Shown piece after piece: positions 36,551-44,396 of a DNA stretch of 64,000 nt. The notes under the pieces are model-generated. The model was not told the origin of the DNA, searched no databases, and was given only the letters and a program-made list of their open reading frames with translations. The position numbers and the translations under genes were made by a program. Source of the DNA: Vicia villosa (Eukaryota; Streptophyta; Magnoliopsida; Fabales; Fabaceae); assembly GCF_029867415.1 (NCBI RefSeq), contig NC_081183.1, positions 63,500,336-63,564,335 of the forward strand, read 5' to 3'. Numbering within the stretch: the stretch's first letter is position 1; each line of letters opens with the position of its first letter.

Positions 36551-36960
36551 GTCTTAAAATCAATAGAGCGAAAGTTTGAGATCTTAAGACGGTCAAAGGT
36601 TAAAATCAATAGAGCGAAAGTTTGAGATCTTTAACCAGATAGTAGACATAGGGCATTAGTTTTAAGGATGGCGAAAGCGTATTAAAACTAATTGGGACTT
36701 ATTTATTTTCAAAAATTGTTTTTACACCCGAGCGGGGTGGCGAAAGCGTACGTTAGGGATATTAACTTGTTCCGAGTCAACAGAGCGAAAGTTTGAGATT
36801 AGGAGATTTAAATAGATAACAACTTCATAAAATAGGCATTTTATTAATCACGTTGTTTCCAAAAAGCTTTTCTAAAATCTAATGGGATGGCGAAAGCGTA
36901 CATTAGGATTAGGATAGTAATCTAAATCAACAGAGCGAAAGTTTGAGACGAGGATTTTTA
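36551..36960 (+). other. Hairpin array with GCGAAAG loops in the Athila 5' LTR leader
   Basis: Seven units in about 410 bp. Class I loops are AAYAGAGCGAAAGTTTGA (units 1, 2, 5, 7); class II loops are GGRTGGCGAAAGCGTA (units 3, 4, 6). Flanking arms pair: unit 1 GTCTTAA/TTAAGAC (36551, 36584); unit 2 GGTTAA/TTAACC (36598, 36631); unit 3 ATTAGTTTTAA/TTAAAACTAAT (36655, 36682); unit 4 CCCGAGCG/CGTTAGGG (36727, 36751; one G-U, one mismatch); unit 5 TTCCGAGTC/GATTAGGAG (36770, 36797; one mismatch); unit 6 TCTAATG/CATTAGG (36878, 36901; one G-U). Unit 7 (36921-36960) pairs poorly. Arms differ in sequence but keep pairing, which points to RNA structure. Confidence 0.75.
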
Positions 36961-37260
36961 ACCAATTGAATTAGTAAAGATTTTTAATTAAATTATGCAA
37001 AAGCCAATGGACCTTCGGATCACCTTAAGTTAAACGAAATACATACTGGTATCTGTCTTTTATTATATTCTTTATTTCTCATAATCACTCTCCCTTAGGA
37101 ACAATCAAAATTTTAGTAGCCCTAGCTTTACATAGTAACCTTAGATAACGGTAGATCGATTCATAGTCCCTGTGGATTCGATATCTTTTAAAACTACACG
37201 ACACGACTGTGCACTTGCAGTCATCAGATTTATAGACACGTAAAGTCGCGATCAAGTTTT

Positions 37261-37278
37261 TGGCGCCGTTGCCGGGGA
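37261..37278 (+). other. Primer-binding site of the Athila (tRNA-Asp type)
   Basis: TGGCGCCGTTGCCGGGGA, the primer site usual for Athila, complementary to the 3' end of tRNA-Asp. Confidence 0.92.
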
Positions 37279-37356
37279 CTATTTAAGTCGATATCGTAAC
37301 TCACTGTTACACCGTAGAGACTAGGACAATTCTTCCCTTTCTTTCTGAACGATTGT

Positions 37357-40300
37357 ATGCCAAATACTCGTTCACAAGGAGGAGATTTAATACAACGAAT
37401 TAACGAGATCGAACGTTTCATTAACGTCAAACGTCGAGCTCGCAATCTTCCCGAAGTAGCACCAATTCCGATCAATCAGGAATTGACTTTTACTGATCAA
37501 ATCAATCAAATCATCCTGAAGTTAGAGATGGCTGCTATTCGTCCTCTTAGAGACTATGCCGCTCCTTCACGCGCTGAACCGCACTCAAGTATCGCACCAC
37601 CTGCGATTGAGGCGAACAATTTCGAGCTGAAACCTTCGTTGGTCCAAGCTGTTCAACAGAATCAATTCTCTGGAAGCCCTGCAGACGACCCCAACCTTCA
37701 TTTATCTGTGTTCGTGCAATACGCCGACACTGTCAAAGCTAACAACGTTAGTTCCGAAGCTATTCGATTACGTCTCTTTCCTTTCTCCTTGAGAGATAGA
37801 GCTAGAGCGTGGCTTCAATCCCTGCCTTCTAATTCCATAACTACATGGGACGAATTGAAGAGAGTATTCTTAGCGAGATACTTTCCGCCTAGCAAAACTG
37901 CTATGCTCAGAGGTCAAATCAACGGATTTACCCAGAAAGATAACGAATCACTCTTCGAAGCTTGGGAACGTTACAAGGACATGCTTAGACTATGCCCTCA
38001 TCATGGACTCGAACCATGGCTGATCATCCATACCTTCTATGGTGGTCTCCTATACAACACTAAAATGACTATAGATGCCGCTGCTGGCGGAGCATTAATG
38101 GATAAACCTCATGATGAAGCATATAACCTCATAGAGAATATGGCACAAAATCATTACCAATGGGGTGGAGAACGAGCCGCTTTAGAGAAAGCCCAAACCA
38201 AAGGAGGAATGTACGAAGTAAGTGGTATAGACCGCGTTAACGCTAAAGTAGACACTTTAACTCAAAAGATCGAGAACTTAACCATCACTCCTTCAGCCAC
38301 CGCTGCTGCCGTAACACCTAACTGCGATATTTGTGGATTGACTGGACATGTAGTTGCCGAATGTCAACTCTTGACTGGAATCCCATCTGATCAAGTAAAC
38401 TATGCTCAAGGAAACCCTTATTCTAACACGTACAACCCTGGATGGAAAAACCATCCGAACTTTTCATATAAAAATAACAACGCGTTGTACGCACCTGGAC
38501 AAGCACCTGCTGTACCACCTGGCTACCAAAAAGCGCCTGTAGCTGCTCAAAACACCCCTAGGAAGTCAAATCTAGAAATCATGATGGAGAACTTTATAGC
38601 CTCCCAACAACAAACCAACAAGGACTTCCTAAATCAAAACATCCACAATAGCGAGCAACTAAAACAACTATCGAACAAAGTAGATGCCTTAGCTACGCAT
38701 AACAAAATGTTAGAAACTCAAATCTCACAAGTAGCTCAACAACAAGCACCTACTGCCGCCCCTGCTGGCACGTTTCCTGCTCAACCACAACCCAATCCTA
38801 ATGGACATGCGAACGCGATAACACTACGAAGTGGAACGAATTACGATGGACCCATAGATCCTAGAACTCAAAACGTACCCATGTCACAACAAGAGCCAAA
38901 GGAAACCCAAAAGACATCAACTGACGACCAAACTGCTAAGACTGATGAGAACAATAACGAAGTGGAACCTGAAAAAGAAAAACCTTATGTTCCGCCACCA
39001 CCTTATAAGCCACCAATTCCTTACCCTCAGAGATTAGCTAAATTAAAAACCGAAGCGCAATTTAAAAGATTTGTAGAACTTCTGAAACAATTAAACATAA
39101 CCATACCATTCACAGAAGCCATAACTGAGATGCCTTCGTACGCTAAATTCCTAAAAGAAATCCTATCAAACAAAAAGAAACTCGAGGATAACGAAACTAT
39201 AACGCTTACCGCCGAATGTAGCGCTATCATCCAAAATAACATGCCTCCTAAACAGAAAGATCCTGGTAGTTTCTCTATACCCTGCGTAATAGGAAAAACC
39301 ATCATAGAGAAAGCCTTGTGCGACTTAGGAGCCAGTGTTAGTTTGATGCCTCTTTCAACCTGTAAGAAGCTAAATCTGGGTGAGCTTAAAGCAACGAGAA
39401 TGTCTCTTCAACTAGCTGACCGTTCAATCAAATACCCTGTAGGAATGTTAGAAAATATCCCTGTTCGTGTAGGTCAATTCTACATCCCAACTGACTTCAT
39501 CATTATGGATATCCAAGAAGATTCTAACATCCCAATCATACTGGGAAGACCATTTTTAGCAACCGCTGGTGCAATTATAGATGTCAAGCGAGGAAAGCTT
39601 ACTTTCGAAGTAGGAGAAGAGAAAATAGAATTTATCCTTTCCCAATTCCTAAAAGCACCTTCTATAATTGACACGTGCTGCTCTGCCGACATAATCGACG
39701 AATGTGTTAATGAAATACAATCAGAACCAAATAAGGAAACCGAGATCCTAAAAATTCCTATACCGCCAATCTTTGAAGATGACAACTGGCGTGGGGAATA
39801 TCAAGATAACCACCTGAGTGAATGTTTGGCACTAACTCCTGATCCTATACCTGGACCGAAGAAGCCTGCTATAGAACTGAAAACATTGCCTACCGATCTT
39901 AGATACGAATTCCTAGACGAAGAACTAAACCGACCAGTTATAGTGAACGCCAACTTAGGACAAACCAAGACTGTAAAATTACTTACTGTCCTGAGAAAAT
40001 ACCCAACCACTTTAGGATATAACATATCAGATTTGAAAGGAATAAGTCCTTCCCTCTGTATGCATCGCATTATGCTCGAAGACGATTGTAAAACCTCTAG
40101 AGAACATCAAAGGCGAATAAATCCTATTATGAGCGATGTGGTTAAAAAGGAAATCCAAAAACTGCTAGAAGCCGGAATAATATATCCTATATCCGATAGT
40201 AAATGGGTTAGTCCTGTTCATGTCGTACCAAAGAAAGGAGGAGTTACTGTAATCACTAACGCAAAAGGAGAATCTGTAGCACAACGTACCCAAACTGGAT

Positions 40301-40680
40301 GGAGAATGTGCATTGACTATAGGAAGTTAAACAAAGCTACCCGAAAAGACCATTTCCCTTTACCTTTCATAGATCAAATGCTCGAACGCCTAGCTAAACA
40401 CTCGCATTTCTGTTATCTGGATGGATACTCCGGATTTTTCCAAATTCCTATCCACCCTGACGACCAAGAGAAGACCACGTTTACTTGTCCTTATGGTACA
40501 TTCGCTTATAGACGAATGCCTTTTGGGCTTTGCAATGCACCCGCAACATTCCAAAGATGCATGATGGCAATATTTGCCGACTTCCTAGATGGAATAATGG
40601 AGGTCTTTATGGACGACTTCTCTGTCTGTGGAGGAAGTTTTGAAACATGTTTAGAGAACCTTGAATTGGTACTTAAATGA
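37357..40680 (+). CDS. Athila gag-protease-reverse transcriptase ORF, stopped within RT
   Basis: 1107 open codons. Residues about 105-235 are a Ty3/gypsy Gag capsid domain (LRDRARAWLQSLP, LARYFPPSKT). A CX2CX4HX4C knuckle (CDICGLTGHVVAEC) is at about 323-336. A proline/glutamine-rich linker follows. The protease has DLGA near 656 and ILGRPFLA near 727. RT starts near 920 (WRMCIDYRKLN, MPFGLCNAPATFQR), with FMDDF at 1084-1088. The ATG at 37357 is the first in frame, 79 bp after the PBS. The TGA at 40678-40680 sits in the RT where the following codons keep RT/RNase H homology, so it is a nonsense mutation. The proteins serve particle assembly, processing and cDNA synthesis. Everything up to the stop is intact, in keeping with a young element. 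Confidence 0.92.
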   Translation: MPNTRSQGGDLIQRINEIERFINVKRRARNLPEVAPIPINQELTFTDQINQIILKLEMAAIRPLRDYAAPSRAEPHSSIAPPAIEANNFELKPSLVQAVQQNQFSGSPADDPNLHLSVFVQYADTVKANNVSSEAIRLRLFPFSLRDRARAWLQSLPSNSITTWDELKRVFLARYFPPSKTAMLRGQINGFTQKDNESLFEAWERYKDMLRLCPHHGLEPWLIIHTFYGGLLYNTKMTIDAAAGGALMDKPHDEAYNLIENMAQNHYQWGGERAALEKAQTKGGMYEVSGIDRVNAKVDTLTQKIENLTITPSATAAAVTPNCDICGLTGHVVAECQLLTGIPSDQVNYAQGNPYSNTYNPGWKNHPNFSYKNNNALYAPGQAPAVPPGYQKAPVAAQNTPRKSNLEIMMENFIASQQQTNKDFLNQNIHNSEQLKQLSNKVDALATHNKMLETQISQVAQQQAPTAAPAGTFPAQPQPNPNGHANAITLRSGTNYDGPIDPRTQNVPMSQQEPKETQKTSTDDQTAKTDENNNEVEPEKEKPYVPPPPYKPPIPYPQRLAKLKTEAQFKRFVELLKQLNITIPFTEAITEMPSYAKFLKEILSNKKKLEDNETITLTAECSAIIQNNMPPKQKDPGSFSIPCVIGKTIIEKALCDLGASVSLMPLSTCKKLNLGELKATRMSLQLADRSIKYPVGMLENIPVRVGQFYIPTDFIIMDIQEDSNIPIILGRPFLATAGAIIDVKRGKLTFEVGEEKIEFILSQFLKAPSIIDTCCSADIIDECVNEIQSEPNKETEILKIPIPPIFEDDNWRGEYQDNHLSECLALTPDPIPGPKKPAIELKTLPTDLRYEFLDEELNRPVIVNANLGQTKTVKLLTVLRKYPTTLGYNISDLKGISPSLCMHRIMLEDDCKTSREHQRRINPIMSDVVKKEIQKLLEAGIIYPISDSKWVSPVHVVPKKGGVTVITNAKGESVAQRTQTGWRMCIDYRKLNKATRKDHFPLPFIDQMLERLAKHSHFCYLDGYSGFFQIPIHPDDQEKTTFTCPYGTFAYRRMPFGLCNAPATFQRCMMAIFADFLDGIMEVFMDDFSVCGGSFETCLENLELVLK

Positions 40681-41640
40681 TGCGTAAGCGTAAACCTAGT
40701 CCTTAATTGGGAAAAATGCCACTTCATGGTTCGACAAGGAATTGTACTTAGACACATCGTATCTGATAGAGGGATCGAAGTAGATAAAGCAAAAATCGAA
40801 ATTATCGAAAACCTTCAACCTCCAAAAACTGTTAGAGAAATAAGAAGTTTTCTAGGACACGCTGGTTTTACCGACGTTTCATTAAGGATTTCTCTAAAAT
40901 AACAAAACCCTTAACTGAATTACTAATGAAAGACGCCGAATTCATTTTTACCGATAAATGCACTGAAGCATTTCATACGCTTAAACGAGCATTAATCTCT
41001 GCGCCAATTATGCAACCTCCCGACTGGAACGAGCCTTTCGAAATAATGTGTGACGCGAGTGATTATGCTGTAGGAGCCGTTCTAGGGCAAAGAAAAGATA
41101 AGAAACTACATGTCATATATTATGCGAGTAGAACCCTAGACGAAGCTCAAATGAATTACGCCACGACAGAAAAAGAATTACTAGCTGTCGTATTTGCATT
41201 AGACAAGTTCCGTTCTTACCTGGTAGGAGCCAAAATAATCATATACACTGACCACGCCGCCATTAGGTACCTCCTAACCAAAAAGGACGCCAAACCGAGA
41301 CTTTTGAGATGGATTTTGTTACTACAAGAGTTCGACCTGGAAATTAAAGATAAAAAGGGCACTGAAAATGTCGTAGCAGACCACCTCTCTCGATTAGAAA
41401 ATCTAAAACCCGAAGAAGTACCAATCGACGATGATTTCCCTTATGAAAGACTCATTGCTCAGTTAGAAACCAATGAATTCGAACCATACCATCCAAACGC
41501 TGAAACCAACAACTTAGCAGAAATAGCTTTAGCTCGCTCTGACACACCTTGGTATGCAGATTTCGTAAACTACCTAGCTGCTGGTGTGCTTCCTCCTGAT
41601 CTAAGTTACCAACAGAAGAAGAAATTCTTCCATGACCTGA
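40681..41640 (+). pseudogene. Athila RT tail and RNase H, frameshifted; integrase missing
   Basis: After the stop, RT tail homology continues in the same frame to about 40866, where one base is missing and the frame shifts. From there to 41640 the RNase H domain is complete: [14 protein letters not shown] near 41049, ASRTLDEAQ...[28 protein letters not shown] and VADHLSRL. A further stretch up to KKKFFHDLK is the usual lead into the integrase zinc finger. Homology stops abruptly after that; no HHCC finger, no DDE core and no C-terminal integrase domain follow. RNase H would remove the RNA template during cDNA synthesis; without integrase the element depends on others for insertion. Confidence 0.9.
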
Positions 41641-42296
41641 AATGCAATATTTTATTCATTACTGCTGCTGTGTTATAATATTCTGCTGTCTGACTGCTAT
41701 ATATTTAAGAATGCATATAACTCACTCAGTCTGGTATTTAGCTATTTATAGTAACATCACATGTCCCATCTGTGCTATTCTCATAATTTTGTATCTGTCA
41801 GCACATGCCTCCAGCACCACATGCGAAATGGGCATGTCCCTAGGCTAGGAGACGCACGTCTCCACCTCTGTGGGACCAGCCTCTGCATGCATAGGACAGG
41901 AGACGCCCGTCTCCATATTCTGTTCCCCAGCAGACCGACTGCCTGAGACGCACGTCCCCCAAGGCCAGCAGTCTGCGTTTGACCACGCAGAAGCATCTTT
42001 ATTCCCTCTTGAATTTTGAATTTGAATTTCAAAATTCATCATTCAATCTTCTTCATTCTCCCCATTATTTCTTCCACTTAAACACCATTAACCCCATTCA
42101 TCCCCCATCATTCACCTCTTAACTTTTCCTCATTTCCCATTCTTCTATTCCATTCAAACTTCAAACACCACCATAATTCCATTTTAATTCTCCATTAACC
42201 ACACCATTTTCAAACCTCACTATAAAACCACACCACCACCACCCATACCATTCTCTACTCTTCTACACCCCATACCATTTTCTTTCCAAACTCACC
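41641..42296 (+). other. Non-coding junction region with near-palindromes upstream of the third ORF
   Basis: It begins where integrase should begin. It holds three copies of the LTR palindrome type: GGAGACGCACGTCTCC (41848-41863), GGAGACGCCCGTCTCC (41899-41914, one change) and TGAGACGCACGTCCCC (41944-41959, degenerate). From about 42050 it is C/T/A-rich, with TATAAAAC at 42231-42238, 59 bp before the ATG. This has the make-up of a promoter plus 5' UTR and may give the ORF its own mRNA (inference). Confidence 0.6.
42231..42238 (+). promoter_or_regulatory. Candidate TATA box of the third Athila ORF
   Basis: TATAAAAC in CCTCACTATAAAACCACACC, followed by a pyrimidine-rich leader and the ATG at 42297. 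Inferred from position and composition. Confidence 0.5.
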
Positions 42297-43658
42297 ATGC
42301 CTCCACGTTCATTCATCCGTAGTGTGCGTCCAGAGAGACCACCTCCTAACCTTGAAAACATTATTTTCCGAGAAGACGACAATGATGCTCAGAGAACCAA
42401 ATACCTCGCATTCTATGAATGTTCGGTTGTTCCCACAAAATTTGTGAACATCGAATGTCTAGAAACTCTGGGTCTCATTGATGGTGTCACCCGTTTACTC
42501 ACTAAATCTAGCCTACACCATCTTTGTACCGAACCCGTACCTACTTATGAGTCGCTCGTCTTAGAATTCTTGAGCTCTTTCAACTACGAAACTCCTTCTG
42601 GTCAACCACTCACAACCGGTAGCATCCAATTTCGGATGTTCAACCGTGAATACACTCTGGATCAAGATGTAGTAGCTACATATTTGCATTTTAATAATGC
42701 ACCAAATGCTCACCGCTCAATCTTTCAAGAACTCAATGGTCGACCTTGGGAGGAACTCGCTTTCGAATTTTGGTTTAATCTCACTGGCGAAATTCCTACC
42801 GGTTGGAGATCTCTACATGCTTCTCACATTCAAAACCCCGCTATACGTTATTTTCAACGTGTTTTGGGGCAAACTATTTTTGCAAGATCCAACAACCACA
42901 AGGTAAACCAAAATGAACTATTTTTCCTTTACTGTGCGCTTAACAATATCCGTTTCAATGCCGCACCGTTTATGCTCCAACACCTCCAAGGCTGTGTCAA
43001 CGCCCCCGCTACAAACCCATTCTTGTTTGGCGGAATTATTACTTCCTTGGCCTGTGCTTTAGGTCTTGGGGATGAGCTCCTCTCACTCTCTCATCTCATG
43101 ATGCCTGCTCAATCACTCGACCTCACTTACTGCCGTGACTCCCACTTGGTTTCACCCCGTCATGATGGCCACTACACCTTAGTTGTCAACAAAGTTCTGA
43201 TTCCCTATGTCGTCCTTCCATGCCCTGAAAGAATCAACATCCGTTATGTTCAGCGTTGGAGGCTTATTGAAGACAATCCTCAAGATAACCAACCAGATCA
43301 TCCAAACGAACCTATGGATGCAAATGAAGAAGAACTCAACCAAGGGCAAGCTGATGTCAACCAACCTCCTCAAAACAACCCTCCGCCTATCACTCTTGAT
43401 GCCATGTATGCTGCAATTCTACGCCAAGATCAACTCGTTCAAGCTATGCAGACAAATCAAACTGAAACAATAAGGCTCATTCGAGAGATGCAACAAGAGC
43501 ACCGTGACTATGCTATTAGGAACGAAAGTCAATACACTGAAATTGCTACATATTTGCATGATCTTAACATTTGTGTAAATGACTCTCCTACTGATAGACG
43601 TCGCCGTGTTCGTACAAGAGGCGCAAGCAGTTCTCGCAACCGCAACACTGAGGAGTAG
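42297..43658 (+). CDS. Athila third ORF (ORF1-type / envelope-position protein), 453 aa, intact
   Basis: A fully open ORF between pol and 3' LTR, start context CACCATGCC. It resembles plant Athila 'ORF-1' proteins, whose function is not established; this position is called envelope-like in Athila and Calypso elements. Residues about 20-290 form a globular-looking domain (VVPTKFVNIECLETLGL, YESLVLEFLSSFNYE, TGEIPTGWRSLHASHIQNP). Residues about 340-375 are rich in N, P, Q and E; about 376-425 look helical with many Q and E; the tail has RRRRVRTR and SSRNRN. I see no signal peptide, no convincing transmembrane helix and no furin-type site, which does not favour a membrane glycoprotein; a nucleic-acid-binding or nuclear role fits the basic tail better. 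It is intact although pol is broken. Confidence 0.85.
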   Translation: MPPRSFIRSVRPERPPPNLENIIFREDDNDAQRTKYLAFYECSVVPTKFVNIECLETLGLIDGVTRLLTKSSLHHLCTEPVPTYESLVLEFLSSFNYETPSGQPLTTGSIQFRMFNREYTLDQDVVATYLHFNNAPNAHRSIFQELNGRPWEELAFEFWFNLTGEIPTGWRSLHASHIQNPAIRYFQRVLGQTIFARSNNHKVNQNELFFLYCALNNIRFNAAPFMLQHLQGCVNAPATNPFLFGGIITSLACALGLGDELLSLSHLMMPAQSLDLTYCRDSHLVSPRHDGHYTLVVNKVLIPYVVLPCPERINIRYVQRWRLIEDNPQDNQPDHPNEPMDANEEELNQGQADVNQPPQNNPPPITLDAMYAAILRQDQLVQAMQTNQTETIRLIREMQQEHRDYAIRNESQYTEIATYLHDLNICVNDSPTDRRRRVRTRGASSSRNRNTEE

Positions 43659-43688
43659 TTCTCATGCATTGAGGACACTGCATCATTT

Positions 43689-43702
43689 AAGTCTGGGGGA
43701 GT
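43689..43702 (+). other. Internal PPT-like module after the third ORF
   Basis: AAGTCTGGGGGAGT with TTGAGGACA about 20 bp upstream. The same pair (TTGAGGACA ... AAGTCTGGGGGAAT) precedes the 3' LTR at 48187-48220. It may be a second plus-strand primer. Confidence 0.65.
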
Positions 43703-44396
43703 CGTATTACTTGCTTTAGTTTTATTTCCTTTTAGTTTATTTCCCTTCTTTAAGTTTCATTTCCCTTCCTTGTAATGTTTTTCCAATTCAATAAAGAATA
43801 TTTATGGAATTTCAAGTCTTATATGTATAATTCCGTAGTTATTATAATTTCTTCCATTTTCTTGAGCCATAACAAAATTTTTGCTCCTAAACGATAAACG
43901 CAAACCCCACACGTTCGAGAAATACGAAGCTATTCAAACACTCAACGCATAGAAATTGAATCAAGTCATTATCCTTATTGTCCCAACACTCTAAAACCCC
44001 CAAGTATGCGTAACCAATTTGAATACCCTTTATACCGAAACCATTTGACATTAATTTTTGAAGTAACCCTTAGTAGTTTATTCTAGCAGTCGGCACCGTC
44101 TTAGATACCAACTACGCAGAGAGTCGATGAATATAAGTATATGATCCTCATAATAATGTGCTTAACCGTAATAAGAAATGTGCCTACTAAGTAAGGTGAT
44201 CCTCACAAGATCATTTAACCTAACGGTCGCAAATCTCAAATACAAGAGAATTTAAAAACTCATTGTTGATTGGTTCAGAAGTCATCTGGTACTGAACTTG
44301 GTAGGAAGGACTATTGTCCGATTCCCCACAATCTACAAATGAGCGCTAAGGAGTATACCACATAATTGTGCCAGAACTCCATAAGAAGGATCATAG
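43703..44396 (+). other. Athila 3' untranslated interior, left part
   Basis: No coding sequence and no repeat recognised; it continues at 47911 after the nested solo LTR. The CATAG duplication copy is at 44392-44396. Confidence 0.7.

Larger units (their letters stand above)
35507..37254 (+). mobile_element. Athila 5' LTR
   Basis: 1748 bp, TGAT...ATCA. Four near-palindromes (35811-35952) precede the TATA box at 36010-36017. The hairpin array 36551-36960 lies in the transcribed part. PBS follows six bases after the end. Confidence 0.95.

Noticed and set aside
39027..40070. Minus-strand ORFs over the Athila pol
   Set aside because: Shadows of the plus-strand coding frame with no independent signal.
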